In this document: positions 29,686-38,409 of the stretch, piece by piece
Layout: every line of letters starts with the position of its first letter
Numbering within the stretch: position 1 is the stretch's first letter
DNA from: Bacillota bacterium
Lineage (GTDB): Bacteria > Bacillota > Clostridia > Clostridiales > Clostridiaceae
Direction of reading: 5' to 3'
Assembly (NCBI GenBank): GCA_023451395.1
Contig: JAEXZL010000034.1
Coordinates: forward strand, 1 to 49,954
DNA length: 49,954 nt
Program-made: the position numbers and the translations under genes
Notes under the pieces: model-generated
Told to the model about the DNA's origin: nothing
The model's input: only the letters and a program-made list of their open reading frames with translations
Databases searched by the model: none

Positions 29686-30252
29686 TTGGATATAATCTTA
29701 GCCTCTGCCTCTCTCAGAAGGCAAGAGCTCTTAAATAGAATAACATCTGATTTCAAAACGGTAGTTAGTAATTTTAATGAAGAAAGTGTTAGGTACAATG
29801 GAAATGCTAAAGATTATGTTGTGGAGCTCTCTAGGGGGAAGGCACTAGGAGTTTCAAAGGAAGTAGACTCTAATAGTATAATCATTGGAGCAGATACAAT
29901 TGTATTCTTTCAAGGTACTATATTAGGTAAGCCCAAAAGTGATGAAGATGCTTTTTTCATGCTTTCTGCTCTAAGTGGAAGCTGGCATGAGGTTTATACC
30001 GGCATAACTATTTTCAATAATAAAGAGAATAGATATCTGTCAGATTATGTATGCACTAGAGTGAAGTTTTCTAAGCTTAGTGATACAGAAATAAGGGAGT
30101 ATATAAAAAGTGGAGATCACAAAGATAAGGCTGGTTCTTATGGAATCCAGGGTGCTGCAGCTCTTTTTGTTGAAGAAATAAACGGGTGCTATTATAATGT
30201 AGTAGGTTTACCTCTAAATAAACTTAGCCGTATGCTAAAAAGTTTCGTATAA
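29686..30252 (+). CDS. maf: Maf-family nucleoside triphosphate pyrophosphatase
   Basis: 188 residues. The N-terminal phosphate-binding motif is DIILASASLRRQELL, and later motifs are IIGADTIVFFQGTILGKPKS, LSGSWHEVYTGI and AGSYGIQGAAALFVEEING. Maf proteins hydrolyse dTTP, UTP or modified pyrimidine nucleotides and help halt division in B. subtilis. TTG is the start, confirmed by the alignment. It begins the maf-radC-mreBCD run as in many Firmicutes. Confidence 0.95.
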   Translation: MDIILASASLRRQELLNRITSDFKTVVSNFNEESVRYNGNAKDYVVELSRGKALGVSKEVDSNSIIIGADTIVFFQGTILGKPKSDEDAFFMLSALSGSWHEVYTGITIFNNKENRYLSDYVCTRVKFSKLSDTEIREYIKSGDHKDKAGSYGIQGAAALFVEEINGCYYNVVGLPLNKLSRMLKSFV

Positions 30253-30288
30253 AATAGGGGATGGGTAATTTAATTAAAGGAGTATTAC

Positions 30289-30993
30289 ATGGAACTGAAA
30301 AAGGAATTTCATAAACACCTTCGATTATCAGATTTACCCTCAGAAGAAAGACCGAGAGAAAAACTCCTTAAAAATGGAGTGGAAACTCTTACAAATTCAG
30401 AGCTTTTAGCTCTAGTACTTCGTACTGGAAGCAGTAATGAAAACATAATACACCTATGTGACAGAATTTTGTCAAAGTCCTTGGGACTAGAGGGGTTGTT
30501 GAGACTCACACCTCAGCAATTCATGGAAATAAAGGGCATCAAAAAAGCTAAGGCAGCACAACTGTGTGCCATAGCAGAAATTTCTAAAAGAGCTATGCAA
30601 ATAGAAGCTAAGAAGACTCAAAAAGTTACCAGTCCCACGGATGCAGCCACTTTAGTAATGGAAGAAATGAAAAATCTTAAGCAGGAGGTATTGAAGCTTA
30701 TCATGCTCAATACCAAAAACTGTGTAATTTTTAAAAAAGATATTTTTATAGGAAGTCTAAATTCATCAATAGTACATCCAAGAGAAATTTTTACTGAAGC
30801 AGTGAGGTTTAATAGTGCATCCATAATAATATGTCATAATCACCCCTCCGGGAATCCAGAGCCAAGCAATGAAGATATTAACATAACTTTGAGGCTTAAA
30901 GAATGTGGAAGGCTTATGGGGATTGAATTAATAGATCATATTATAGTTGGGGGAAATACTTACGTAAGCTTAAAGGAAAAAGGAATAATCTAA
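30289..30993 (+). CDS. radC: RadC-family JAMM/MPN protein
   Basis: 234 residues. An N-terminal helix-hairpin-helix region (LPSEERPREKLLKNGVETL, FMEIKGIKKAKAAQLCAI) precedes the JAMM metalloprotease-like domain. That domain has VHPREIFTEAV and the zinc-binding ICHNHPSGNPEPSNEDI motif (His-x-His and Asp). The early claim of a role in DNA repair has not held up well, and the substrate is unknown. AAAGGAGTATTAC precedes the ATG. It lies between maf and mreB, its conserved place in Firmicutes. Confidence 0.95.
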   Translation: MELKKEFHKHLRLSDLPSEERPREKLLKNGVETLTNSELLALVLRTGSSNENIIHLCDRILSKSLGLEGLLRLTPQQFMEIKGIKKAKAAQLCAIAEISKRAMQIEAKKTQKVTSPTDAATLVMEEMKNLKQEVLKLIMLNTKNCVIFKKDIFIGSLNSSIVHPREIFTEAVRFNSASIIICHNHPSGNPEPSNEDINITLRLKECGRLMGIELIDHIIVGGNTYVSLKEKGII

Positions 30994-31011
30994 CATGAAA
31001 GGGGAATAAAA

Positions 31012-32028
31012 ATGGCTTTATTTGGAATGACGAAAGATATGGGTATAGATTTAGGAACGGCTAATACATTAGTATATGTTAAAGGAAAAGGTATTGTTTT
31101 AAGGGAGCCATCAGTTGTGGCTATTAATAATATAACAAAAAAAGCTCTTGCAGTTGGTAGTGAGGCAAAGCTTATGATAGGTAGAACACCTGGGAACATT
31201 GTTGCCATAAGACCACTTAAAGATGGGGTTATAGCTGATTTTGATATTACTCAAACAATGCTTAAAAAGCTCATTGAAAAAGTGACAGCAAAGAGTGCCT
31301 TCACAAGTCCGAGAATTATTGTTTGCTTCCCATCAGGAGTTACTGAGGTAGAAAAGAGAGCTATTGAAGAATCAACAAGGCAGGCTGGTGCCAGAGAAGT
31401 AGTTCTTATGGAAGAGCCAATGGCTGCGGCTATAGGAGCAGGACTTCCAGTGGATGAACCCACAGGTAGCATGATTGTAGATATGGGTGGAGGTACCACT
31501 GAAATAGCTGTTGTATCCCTAGGAGGAATAGTAACAAGTAAATCTCTTAGAATTGCTGGAGATGAACTTGACCACGCAATAATTAATTATATAAAGAAGG
31601 AATACAATCTTATGATTGGTGAAAGAACTTCTGAAGCAATTAAGATGGAGCTTGGATCTGCATTTAGAGTAGATGATGAGGAAAGGACTATGGATATTAA
31701 GGGTAGAGATTTAATATCAGGTCTTCCAAAAACCATAGAGATTTCAGAAACTCAAATTAGAGAGGCACTTAAAGAGCCTATATCATCAATTATTGAAGCT
31801 ATTAAAACAACACTAGAAAAAACTCCGCCAGAGTTAGCAGCAGATATTATGGATAAGGGAATAATGCTTGCAGGTGGAGGTGCTCTTTTAAGAGGACTGG
31901 ATATGCTTATTAATCACGAAACCCATATGCCGGTACATATTGCAGAGAACCCTCTTGACTGTGTAGCTCTAGGAGCAGGGAAGGCTTTAGATAATTTTGA
32001 TAGTATAGCTAGGGGTCAAAGAGGCTAG
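31012..32028 (+). CDS. mreB: Rod shape-determining protein MreB
   Basis: 338 residues with the actin fold. Phosphate 1 motif MGIDLGTANTLVYVKGKGIV, the connect region PLKDGVIADFDITQTMLK, MEEPMAAAIGAGLP, the phosphate 2 motif MIVDMGGGTTEIAVVSLGG and the adenosine motif IMLAGGGALLRGLD are all intact. MreB forms membrane-bound filaments that guide the elongasome. GAAAGGGGAATAAAA precedes the ATG. It leads mreB-mreC-mreD-mrdA; mreC begins 2 bp after its stop. Confidence 0.98.
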   Translation: MALFGMTKDMGIDLGTANTLVYVKGKGIVLREPSVVAINNITKKALAVGSEAKLMIGRTPGNIVAIRPLKDGVIADFDITQTMLKKLIEKVTAKSAFTSPRIIVCFPSGVTEVEKRAIEESTRQAGAREVVLMEEPMAAAIGAGLPVDEPTGSMIVDMGGGTTEIAVVSLGGIVTSKSLRIAGDELDHAIINYIKKEYNLMIGERTSEAIKMELGSAFRVDDEERTMDIKGRDLISGLPKTIEISETQIREALKEPISSIIEAIKTTLEKTPPELAADIMDKGIMLAGGGALLRGLDMLINHETHMPVHIAENPLDCVALGAGKALDNFDSIARGQRG

Positions 32029-32030
32029 CT

Positions 32031-32876
32031 ATGAAGCTTTTCAAAAACAAACTGGCAGTAACTATTATAGTGCTGTCAGTTACCTTTTTAGGGTTAATTG
32101 GGTTAAGTGTTAAAAAAGATAGCAGCAGTGTTTTAGTGGGTGGTGTAGGTTCGATTTTTAATCCTATCCAAAAATTAGTGTATGGCATAAATGTTAAGGT
32201 TCAGGATTTTATGTATTTTGCTTTTAACTTTAATGATGTAAGAGAAGAGAATAAAGCATTAAAAAATGAAAATGAAAAGCTTAAATCAGAGCTTTTAGAC
32301 CAAGAAAATATTAAGAGTGAAAATGAAAGGTTTAGAGAAATGTATGATTTCTCAAGTCAGAGAGCGGAGTATAACTATGTAGGAACTAATATAATTGGCC
32401 TTTCGGGAGATTCATATTTAAATAGTTATACCATAGATAAAGGTATGGATGTGGGCTTAGCAAAAGGTATGGTAGTGATAAGCAATAGAGGTCTTGTTGG
32501 TCAGATATCTAGAGTGGAAAGGAACTGGGCTATTGTTGATACCTTGATTAACGAAAATATTGCTGTAAGTGTTACTGTTCAAAGTACCAAGGAATCTGTT
32601 GGTATTCTAAAGGGTTATAGAGATGGCAACAATAGGCTTTTAGCTAAGGTTTATAATCTTCCTTTAGATTCCGAGGTTAAGGAAGGAGATATTATCTCTA
32701 CCTCAGGACTTGGACAGATATATCCTAAGGATATAAAGATTGGTAAGGTTATAGCTGTGGAGGAAGATAAGGGTAAGCTTATGAAGGTAGCTACAGTAGA
32801 GCCCTTTGTGAATTTTGAAACTCTTGAAGAACTTTTTGTAGTTATACCTCAGGACATTAGAAATATTCAGTACTAA
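32031..32876 (+). CDS. mreC: Rod shape-determining protein MreC
   Basis: 281 residues. One N-terminal transmembrane helix (LAVTIIVLSVTFLGLIGLSV), a coiled coil (EENKALKNENEKLKSELLDQ), then the two beta-barrel MreC domains with YVGTNIIGLSGDSYLNSYTI and GDIISTSGLGQIYPKDIKIG. MreC joins MreB to PBP2 and MreD outside the membrane. It begins 2 bp after mreB, so translation is coupled; the ribosome binding site lies inside the mreB end (AAGAGGCTAGCT). Confidence 0.96.
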   Translation: MKLFKNKLAVTIIVLSVTFLGLIGLSVKKDSSSVLVGGVGSIFNPIQKLVYGINVKVQDFMYFAFNFNDVREENKALKNENEKLKSELLDQENIKSENERFREMYDFSSQRAEYNYVGTNIIGLSGDSYLNSYTIDKGMDVGLAKGMVVISNRGLVGQISRVERNWAIVDTLINENIAVSVTVQSTKESVGILKGYRDGNNRLLAKVYNLPLDSEVKEGDIISTSGLGQIYPKDIKIGKVIAVEEDKGKLMKVATVEPFVNFETLEELFVVIPQDIRNIQY

Positions 32877-32887
32877 GGGGAGATTAT

Positions 32888-33382
32888 ATGAAAAAAACGA
32901 TATTGGCTTTAATTTGTATTTCTCTTATGATTTTAGATAATACCTTAGTACCTTTTTTTAGTATTAACACCTATTACCCCAGCCTCTTACTGGTATTTAT
33001 CCTTTGCTATTCTATGGTTAGCGATAAGTGGGATGCTTTGGGGATTGGAGTTTTTGCAGGTCTTTTGCAGGATATATACTTTTTTCAAGGCTTTGGGGTA
33101 AATGCTTTTGTTAACATGATTTTATGTCTTTTAGCTTATTCTGTAGGAGAAAGTATTTTTAAAGAGAGAAAGTTCATTCCTGTAGTAGCTACCTTCTTTC
33201 TTGCGTCATTAAAATACTTGATTATCTTTATAATATTATATATATTGGGTATCTACGTGAATATAAGAGGAATACTTTATGTAGGAGTAACCTCAATGAT
33301 TGTAGCCTTCTTTTTCTATAAGCCTATCTACAAGCTTTCAAATAAGGATTATATGAAAAGAGATTGGAAATTTAATGAATAG
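32888..33382 (+). CDS. mreD: Rod shape-determining protein MreD
   Basis: 164 residues, about five transmembrane helices. The segment LGIGVFAGLLQDIYFFQGFG with Asp in helix 3 region is the MreD signature. It is a membrane partner of MreC in the elongasome. AGGGGAGATTAT precedes the ATG, 11 bp after mreC; mrdA follows after 10 bp. Confidence 0.93.
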   Translation: MKKTILALICISLMILDNTLVPFFSINTYYPSLLLVFILCYSMVSDKWDALGIGVFAGLLQDIYFFQGFGVNAFVNMILCLLAYSVGESIFKERKFIPVVATFFLASLKYLIIFIILYILGIYVNIRGILYVGVTSMIVAFFFYKPIYKLSNKDYMKRDWKFNE

Positions 33383-33392
33383 GTGATGATTA

Positions 33393-36221
33393 GTGAAAAA
33401 AAATAAAGGGGTTAAGGTAAATAGGTATACAGCCTTGATCATATTATTATTTTTGATATATGGGGCTATATTATCAAAATTAGTTGTTTTGCAAGTTGTA
33501 AAATATGAGGATTATAAGGATAGAGCAAATAATACCTCAACAAGACAGATAGCTGAGCAAGCTCCTAGAGGAAAGATTATAGATTCCACAGGAGCTATTC
33601 TTGCTGATAGTAAGCAGAGCTATGCTGTGCAGTATATGGAGACAGATGAGAGCAAAAAGGTGTTCTTCGACACAATGACAAAGGTATTTGCTATGTTAGA
33701 TGAATTAGGTGAAGTCCAAACTGATGAGTTTAAGCTTAAATTAGATGAGTCTGGACATTTTTACATGGACTATAACTCCACAGATCCATCAGCCATTAGA
33801 ACAATGGATTTGCGTTTTAAAAAGGATAGAAATATGGATTTTTATCTAAAGAAAGAAATAGAGTATTTTAAAGATCTTGATGAAGATAAATATTCTGAGG
33901 AGGATCTTATAAAGCTTGATGAAGAATTACTGGCAGTTACTCCTGAGGATATGTTTTATAGGTTGGTAAAGCAGTATGAGCTTTATAAGCTTGTAACCCC
34001 TAACCCATCAGAAGAGGAAACTGCTAAATATAATAAGATGACTGGTAAAGAAATTACAGATATGTTATTAGAAAAGTATTCCCTAAAGGATCTTAGAAGG
34101 TATGTAGTAATAAAGGATGCAATAAAGATGCAGAGCTATTCAGGCTATAATCCTACTACAATTGCTACTAATATATCCGATGAAAGCGCATTTGTTTTTA
34201 TGCAGAAGCTCAATGATCTTCCAGGGATTGATGTGAGATATCAGCCTGTAAGATACTATCCTTATGGAAGTATTGCATCCTCAGTGATTGGTTATATGTC
34301 CTCAATCAATTCCACACAACAGGAGGAGTACGAATTAAAGGGTTATGATGCATCTACAGATAAAATTGGTGTAAGCGGCATTGAAGCTGCCTTTGAGGAT
34401 AGACTTAAGGGTACAAAAGGCGGAACAACGGTAAAAGTTAATAAATACGGCAGAATTAATGAAGAGCTTTTTAGCCTTGAAGCCTATCCAGGAGAAAATA
34501 TTCAGCTTTCCTTAGATATAAATCTTCAGTATACTGCTGAAAGGGCGCTTCGAGAAACTTTAGCTGATATACAGAAGAAAAGAGTAATAGATAATGGAAA
34601 AAACATTGTTGCTAATGCAAACAGAGGAGCAGTAGTTGTTACTGAAGTGGATACAGGAAGAGTATTGGCTATGGCAAGCAATCCTGATTTCGATCCTAAT
34701 ATCTTTACTATACCTGGGCTTCTCACCGATGAACTTAGTAAAAAGTACTTTACTCCAGACTATGAGGCTTATGCTAAAGAGTACATTAAGCGTACGGGGT
34801 CAACTAAGTCACCGGAACAGCTTTTTTCTGATAATTATACTGTAGATACTTACGATATTTATCCAAAGCCTTTCTTTAATTATGCTACTCAAGCTCTAGT
34901 TCCTACAGGTTCTACCTTTAAGTTTGTTACTGCTACAGCAGCTCTTGAAGAAGGTTTGGTAAATCCTAGTGAAAGAATACTGGATCAAGGTATATTTAAT
35001 AAGTATCCAGAATTCACCAATTATCAAGGTAAGTGTGATATTTATCTTAGAAACGGAGGGTCACATGGTTATGTAGATATGGCCGAGGCCTTCAGGGTTT
35101 CCTGTAACTATTATTTTTATGAGCTGGCCTATAGGCTATATAAAAAAGATGGTATTGATAAGCTGGCGGAGTATGCATGGAAGCTTGGTCTTGGATATAA
35201 TCCTGAAACTGCTACTTCAGCAAGCACTGGCATAGAAATATATGAAAATAAAAATGGCCAGGTATATTCAAGTAATGCCTATGCTAATTTAGTTGCAAGC
35301 ATGGCAAAATTTGATATAGTGGATATGCTTTCATCAGGAACCTATACCTATGCTCCATCCATGGGAAAGAAACATAATCCTTTTAACATAGTGTATAATT
35401 CAAAGGATGATGAAGGCCTTGCTAAAGCAAAGCAGGATATTAAGGATTATGTAGCACAGATGTTAAAGGAAAAAGGCAATGGGGGTAATAACGATGATGA
35501 CCTCATTGAAATAAAAGAGGAGCTCATTAAGAAGCTAAAAGTTCTTGTCTCACAGTACGAGGAAGCTGATAGAGGTAAATATACAGATAATGACTATGAT
35601 AATGCAGCCTTTAATGTAGCAAGATATATAGTTTATGATAAGGCTGGAGATATAAGCTCTCCTGGTAACCTTACAAATAGTTCTATAGGCCTTGGTATGA
35701 ATCAATTTACCCCTCTTCAATTAACCAATGCTCTGGCAACGGTAGTTAATGGAGGGAAAAGATATCAAAGCCATGTTGTGGATAAAATATTAAGCCCAGA
35801 TAACGAGGTAGTAGAAGAATTTAAGCCAGTTATTATAGAGGATCTACAGCTTAAGGAATCTACAGTTAGAGCAGTAAAGGCTGGTATGGCAAGAGTTCAT
35901 TCCACTGGAGCCTTTGCTAACTTCCCAATTCCTACTGGAGGTAAGACTGGTACTGCTATCTATAGAAATGATGCCAAAGACATAGGAAGAACTGACTATG
36001 GTGTTTATATAGCTTTTGCACCTGTAGAGAATCCAAAGATTGCAATTACAGCTGTTCTTTATGATTCCGCTCATGGTAGCAGTGTTGCTCCTGTAGTTAA
36101 GGCTGTTATGGAAACATATTTTAGGGATATAATAAAAACACAGTACCCAGGCTATAGCTCCGGAACAACCAGCTATACCTTAGATCCTCCGGTTACACAA
36201 GTTTATACCGGAAAGGAATAG
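33393..36221 (+). CDS. mrdA: Penicillin-binding protein 2 (elongation-specific transpeptidase)
   Basis: 942 residues, longer than a typical PBP2 of about 650-700. After one transmembrane helix (YTALIILLFLIYGAILSKLV) comes the dimerisation domain (APRGKIIDSTGAILADSKQS), with an enlarged acidic insertion up to residue ~240. The transpeptidase motifs are PTGSTFKFVTA (Ser-x-x-Lys, about 508), SCNYYFYELA (Ser-x-Asn, about 569) and PTGGKTGTA (Lys-Thr-Gly, about 850). The spacing between the last two is long because of a charged insertion (about 670-740). The start is GTG after AGGTGATGATTA. It follows mreD by 10 bp and ends the mre operon. Confidence 0.96.
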   Translation: MKKNKGVKVNRYTALIILLFLIYGAILSKLVVLQVVKYEDYKDRANNTSTRQIAEQAPRGKIIDSTGAILADSKQSYAVQYMETDESKKVFFDTMTKVFAMLDELGEVQTDEFKLKLDESGHFYMDYNSTDPSAIRTMDLRFKKDRNMDFYLKKEIEYFKDLDEDKYSEEDLIKLDEELLAVTPEDMFYRLVKQYELYKLVTPNPSEEETAKYNKMTGKEITDMLLEKYSLKDLRRYVVIKDAIKMQSYSGYNPTTIATNISDESAFVFMQKLNDLPGIDVRYQPVRYYPYGSIASSVIGYMSSINSTQQEEYELKGYDASTDKIGVSGIEAAFEDRLKGTKGGTTVKVNKYGRINEELFSLEAYPGENIQLSLDINLQYTAERALRETLADIQKKRVIDNGKNIVANANRGAVVVTEVDTGRVLAMASNPDFDPNIFTIPGLLTDELSKKYFTPDYEAYAKEYIKRTGSTKSPEQLFSDNYTVDTYDIYPKPFFNYATQALVPTGSTFKFVTATAALEEGLVNPSERILDQGIFNKYPEFTNYQGKCDIYLRNGGSHGYVDMAEAFRVSCNYYFYELAYRLYKKDGIDKLAEYAWKLGLGYNPETATSASTGIEIYENKNGQVYSSNAYANLVASMAKFDIVDMLSSGTYTYAPSMGKKHNPFNIVYNSKDDEGLAKAKQDIKDYVAQMLKEKGNGGNNDDDLIEIKEELIKKLKVLVSQYEEADRGKYTDNDYDNAAFNVARYIVYDKAGDISSPGNLTNSSIGLGMNQFTPLQLTNALATVVNGGKRYQSHVVDKILSPDNEVVEEFKPVIIEDLQLKESTVRAVKAGMARVHSTGAFANFPIPTGGKTGTAIYRNDAKDIGRTDYGVYIAFAPVENPKIAITAVLYDSAHGSSVAPVVKAVMETYFRDIIKTQYPGYSSGTTSYTLDPPVTQVYTGKE

Positions 36222-36233
36222 AAATATATTTAT

Positions 36234-36262
36234 AAGCTGCAGACCAAAAATCTGCAGCTTTT
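36234..36262 (+). terminator. Terminator of the mreBCD-mrdA operon
   Basis: AAGCTGCAGA pairs perfectly with TCTGCAGCTT over a 7-nt loop, followed by TTG. The T tract is short. Confidence 0.75.
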
Positions 36263-36396
36263 GTGTTAATTTTAAAATTATTTGATAAAGACTTATAGCT
36301 TCATTACTATTTTTATAATTTGTTGTAAAAATCAGAAGGATTTATCTACATTCTGTTGAAATATAATAGAGTATGGCTTAAGGTTGGAGGTTTCAT

Positions 36397-37032
36397 ATGC
36401 TAGATAAAAGAATTATTATAAAAGGAAATAAAGATGGCTTAGTTGCAGTAATAAATATGTATAAATTTAAGGACTTTGAGGAAATGCTTGAGGTGCTAAA
36501 GGATAAGCTTTCTCGAGGTAAAAAGTTCTTTAAAGGAGCAACGCTAACCATAAATATAAATCTAAAGCTTATAGATGAATCTCATATGAAGAAGCTTAAG
36601 CATATACTTTTTGAGGAGTTCCTCATACAGGATTGCATCTTTGTAGATAAAGAGGAGGCAGCTAATAAGAGCTTTAATGGGGTTTCGGAAGGAAGAACAA
36701 AGTTTTTCACGAAAACCATTCGAGGAGGGCAAACAATTGTTTACCCTGGTAATGTTGTGATAATTGGTGATGTTAACAGCGGAGCAGAGGTTAGAGCAGA
36801 AGGTAATATCGTGGTGCTTGGAAGCCTTAAAGGTAAAGCAAATGCAGGTTCCACTGGAAATGAAAAGGCTTTTATTGCAGCTTTTAATCTTCAACCGGAG
36901 ATATTGCAGATTGCAAATATTATAACCATATCCCCGGAGGATGAAGAAAAGCCAGCATATCCTGAGGTAGCAAAAATTAAAGATGGGGTAATTGTCGTTG
37001 AACCGTATTTACCCAATAAATATAATTATTAA
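36397..37032 (+). CDS. minC: Septum site-determining protein MinC
   Basis: 211 residues. The N-terminal domain contains IIIKGNKDGLVAVINMYKFK; the C-terminal right-handed beta-helix has TIRGGQTIVYPGNVVIIGDV, GAEVRAEGNIVVLGSLKGKA and AFNLQPEILQIANIITISPE, the classic MinC signature. It inhibits FtsZ polymerisation when activated by MinD. GTTGGAGGTTTCAT precedes the ATG. It is first of minC-minD-minE. Confidence 0.96.
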   Translation: MLDKRIIIKGNKDGLVAVINMYKFKDFEEMLEVLKDKLSRGKKFFKGATLTININLKLIDESHMKKLKHILFEEFLIQDCIFVDKEEAANKSFNGVSEGRTKFFTKTIRGGQTIVYPGNVVIIGDVNSGAEVRAEGNIVVLGSLKGKANAGSTGNEKAFIAAFNLQPEILQIANIITISPEDEEKPAYPEVAKIKDGVIVVEPYLPNKYNY

Positions 37033-37052
37033 CATAAATGGAGGGGATTTAA

Positions 37053-37853
37053 ATGGGTGAGTCTATAGTAATTACATCAGGAAAAGGTGGAGTGGGCAAA
37101 ACCACTACAACTGCGAATATTGGTACAGCACTAGCATCTATGGGTAAAAAGGTTGTGCTTATAGATGGTGATACTGGTCTTAGAAACCTAGATGTTTTAA
37201 TGGGGTTAGAAAACAGGATTGTATACACAATTATTGATATTATTGAGAACCGCTGCAGGACAAAACAAGCGCTGATAAAGGATAAGAGATTTCCTAACCT
37301 TTATTTACTTCCTACAGCCCAAACTAAGGATAAGACAGATATAAGCTCTCAACAGATGCTTAAGCTAGTTGAGGAGCTCAAGGAAGAATTTGATTATGTG
37401 ATTATAGATTGCCCTGCTGGAATAGAGCAAGGTTTTGAAAATGCAATTGTTGGAGCTGACAGAGCAGTGGTGGTTGTTAATCCTGAAATAACATCCGTGA
37501 GGGACGCAGATAGAGTTATTGGTAAATTAGATGCCAAAGGACTTGAGGATCACCAGGTAGTAATAAATAGGCTAAATTATGAAATGACTCAAAAGGGTGA
37601 CATGCTTGATATTAGTGATATTATAGAAACTTTATCTGTTAAACTCCTAGGAGTTGTACCAGATGATAGAAATATTACTGTATCAACTAATAAGGGCGAA
37701 CCAATAGTATTAGATGATAAATCCTTTTCTGGAAAGGCTTTTAGAAATATAGCTAGAAGAATTACTGGAGAAGAAGTTCCTCTTATGAATCTACATCAAG
37801 AAAGCGACGGCTTATTTGGAGCCTTAAAAAAATTATTTAAAAAAGGTAAGTAA
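37053..37853 (+). CDS. minD: Septum site-determining ATPase MinD
   Basis: 266 residues. Deviant Walker A: SGKGGVGKTTTTANIG; also VLIDGDTGLRNLDVLMGLE, DYVIIDCPAGIEQGFENAI and VVNPEITSVRDADRVIG. The C-terminal amphipathic helix GLFGALKKLFKKGK is the membrane-targeting sequence. MinD recruits MinC to the membrane and is released by MinE. AATGGAGGGGATTTAA precedes the ATG. It begins 20 bp after minC and is followed 14 bp later by minE. Confidence 0.98.
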   Translation: MGESIVITSGKGGVGKTTTTANIGTALASMGKKVVLIDGDTGLRNLDVLMGLENRIVYTIIDIIENRCRTKQALIKDKRFPNLYLLPTAQTKDKTDISSQQMLKLVEELKEEFDYVIIDCPAGIEQGFENAIVGADRAVVVVNPEITSVRDADRVIGKLDAKGLEDHQVVINRLNYEMTQKGDMLDISDIIETLSVKLLGVVPDDRNITVSTNKGEPIVLDDKSFSGKAFRNIARRITGEEVPLMNLHQESDGLFGALKKLFKKGK

Positions 37854-37867
37854 GGAGGGGAGAAGAT

Positions 37868-38137
37868 ATGGAATTCTTTAACAAACTTTTTTCTAGTAAA
37901 CCAAGACCTAAGGACGTGGCTAAGGACAGACTTAAACTAATACTTATACACGATAGAGGTAATCTATCCCCTGAGACATTAGATCAGATTAAAAGTGAAA
38001 TTTTAGAGGTGTTGTCTAGGTATATTGAAATTGAGCCAGCTGATGTAGATATTGCTGTTACTACATCAGAAAGCCTAGAAGGGGCAGAACCATCCCTTGT
38101 GGCAAACATACCCCTTAAAAATCTAAAGCAAAAATAG
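37868..38137 (+). CDS. minE: Cell division topological specificity factor MinE
   Basis: 89 residues, the normal length. The N-terminal membrane helix MEFFNKLFSSKPRPKDVAKD is followed by the MinD-interacting DRLKLILIHDRGNLSPETLD, then the dimerisation domain with ILEVLSRYIEIEPADVDIAV. MinE triggers MinD ATP hydrolysis and pole-to-pole oscillation. Its presence means this organism uses the Min oscillator rather than only DivIVA/MinJ as in Bacillus. AAGGAGGGGAGAAGAT precedes the ATG. Confidence 0.97.
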   Translation: MEFFNKLFSSKPRPKDVAKDRLKLILIHDRGNLSPETLDQIKSEILEVLSRYIEIEPADVDIAVTTSESLEGAEPSLVANIPLKNLKQK

Positions 38138-38190
38138 CTAAGAACATATATTAAGAACATATATATTGTATGTGGGATTATTAATCTTTA

Positions 38191-38217
38191 GAGGATAGTG
38201 CTTACTATCCTCTGTTT
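38191..38217 (+). terminator. Terminator of the min operon
   Basis: GAGGATAGT pairs perfectly with ACTATCCTC over GCTT, followed by TGTTTT. Confidence 0.8.
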
Positions 38218-38337
38218 TATGTTCAGTGAAATTCCTCAGATATTTATAAGAATAAAAGTTCTAAATTGATAAAAGTGAATTAATAGGGTGAAATATTGAC
38301 TTATGATGTTATATTTGTCGTATACTCTGTGTATGCA

Positions 38338-38373
38338 ATAAACTTAATTGCTTTAGAGAAGAATTAAGTTTAT
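38338..38373 (+). promoter_or_regulatory. Inverted repeat in the rodA leader
   Basis: ATAAACTTAATT (38338-38349) and AATTAAGTTTAT (38362-38373) are perfect 12-bp inverted arms around a 12-nt centre. They lie 37 bp before the rodA start and about 12 bp after a possible TATACT -10 box, so the transcript would begin with a stable hairpin. It could protect the mRNA or bind a regulator. Confidence 0.5.
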
Positions 38374-38409
38374 AATATTATATAGTTTTATTTGTCTTTT
38401 GGAGGTCTT

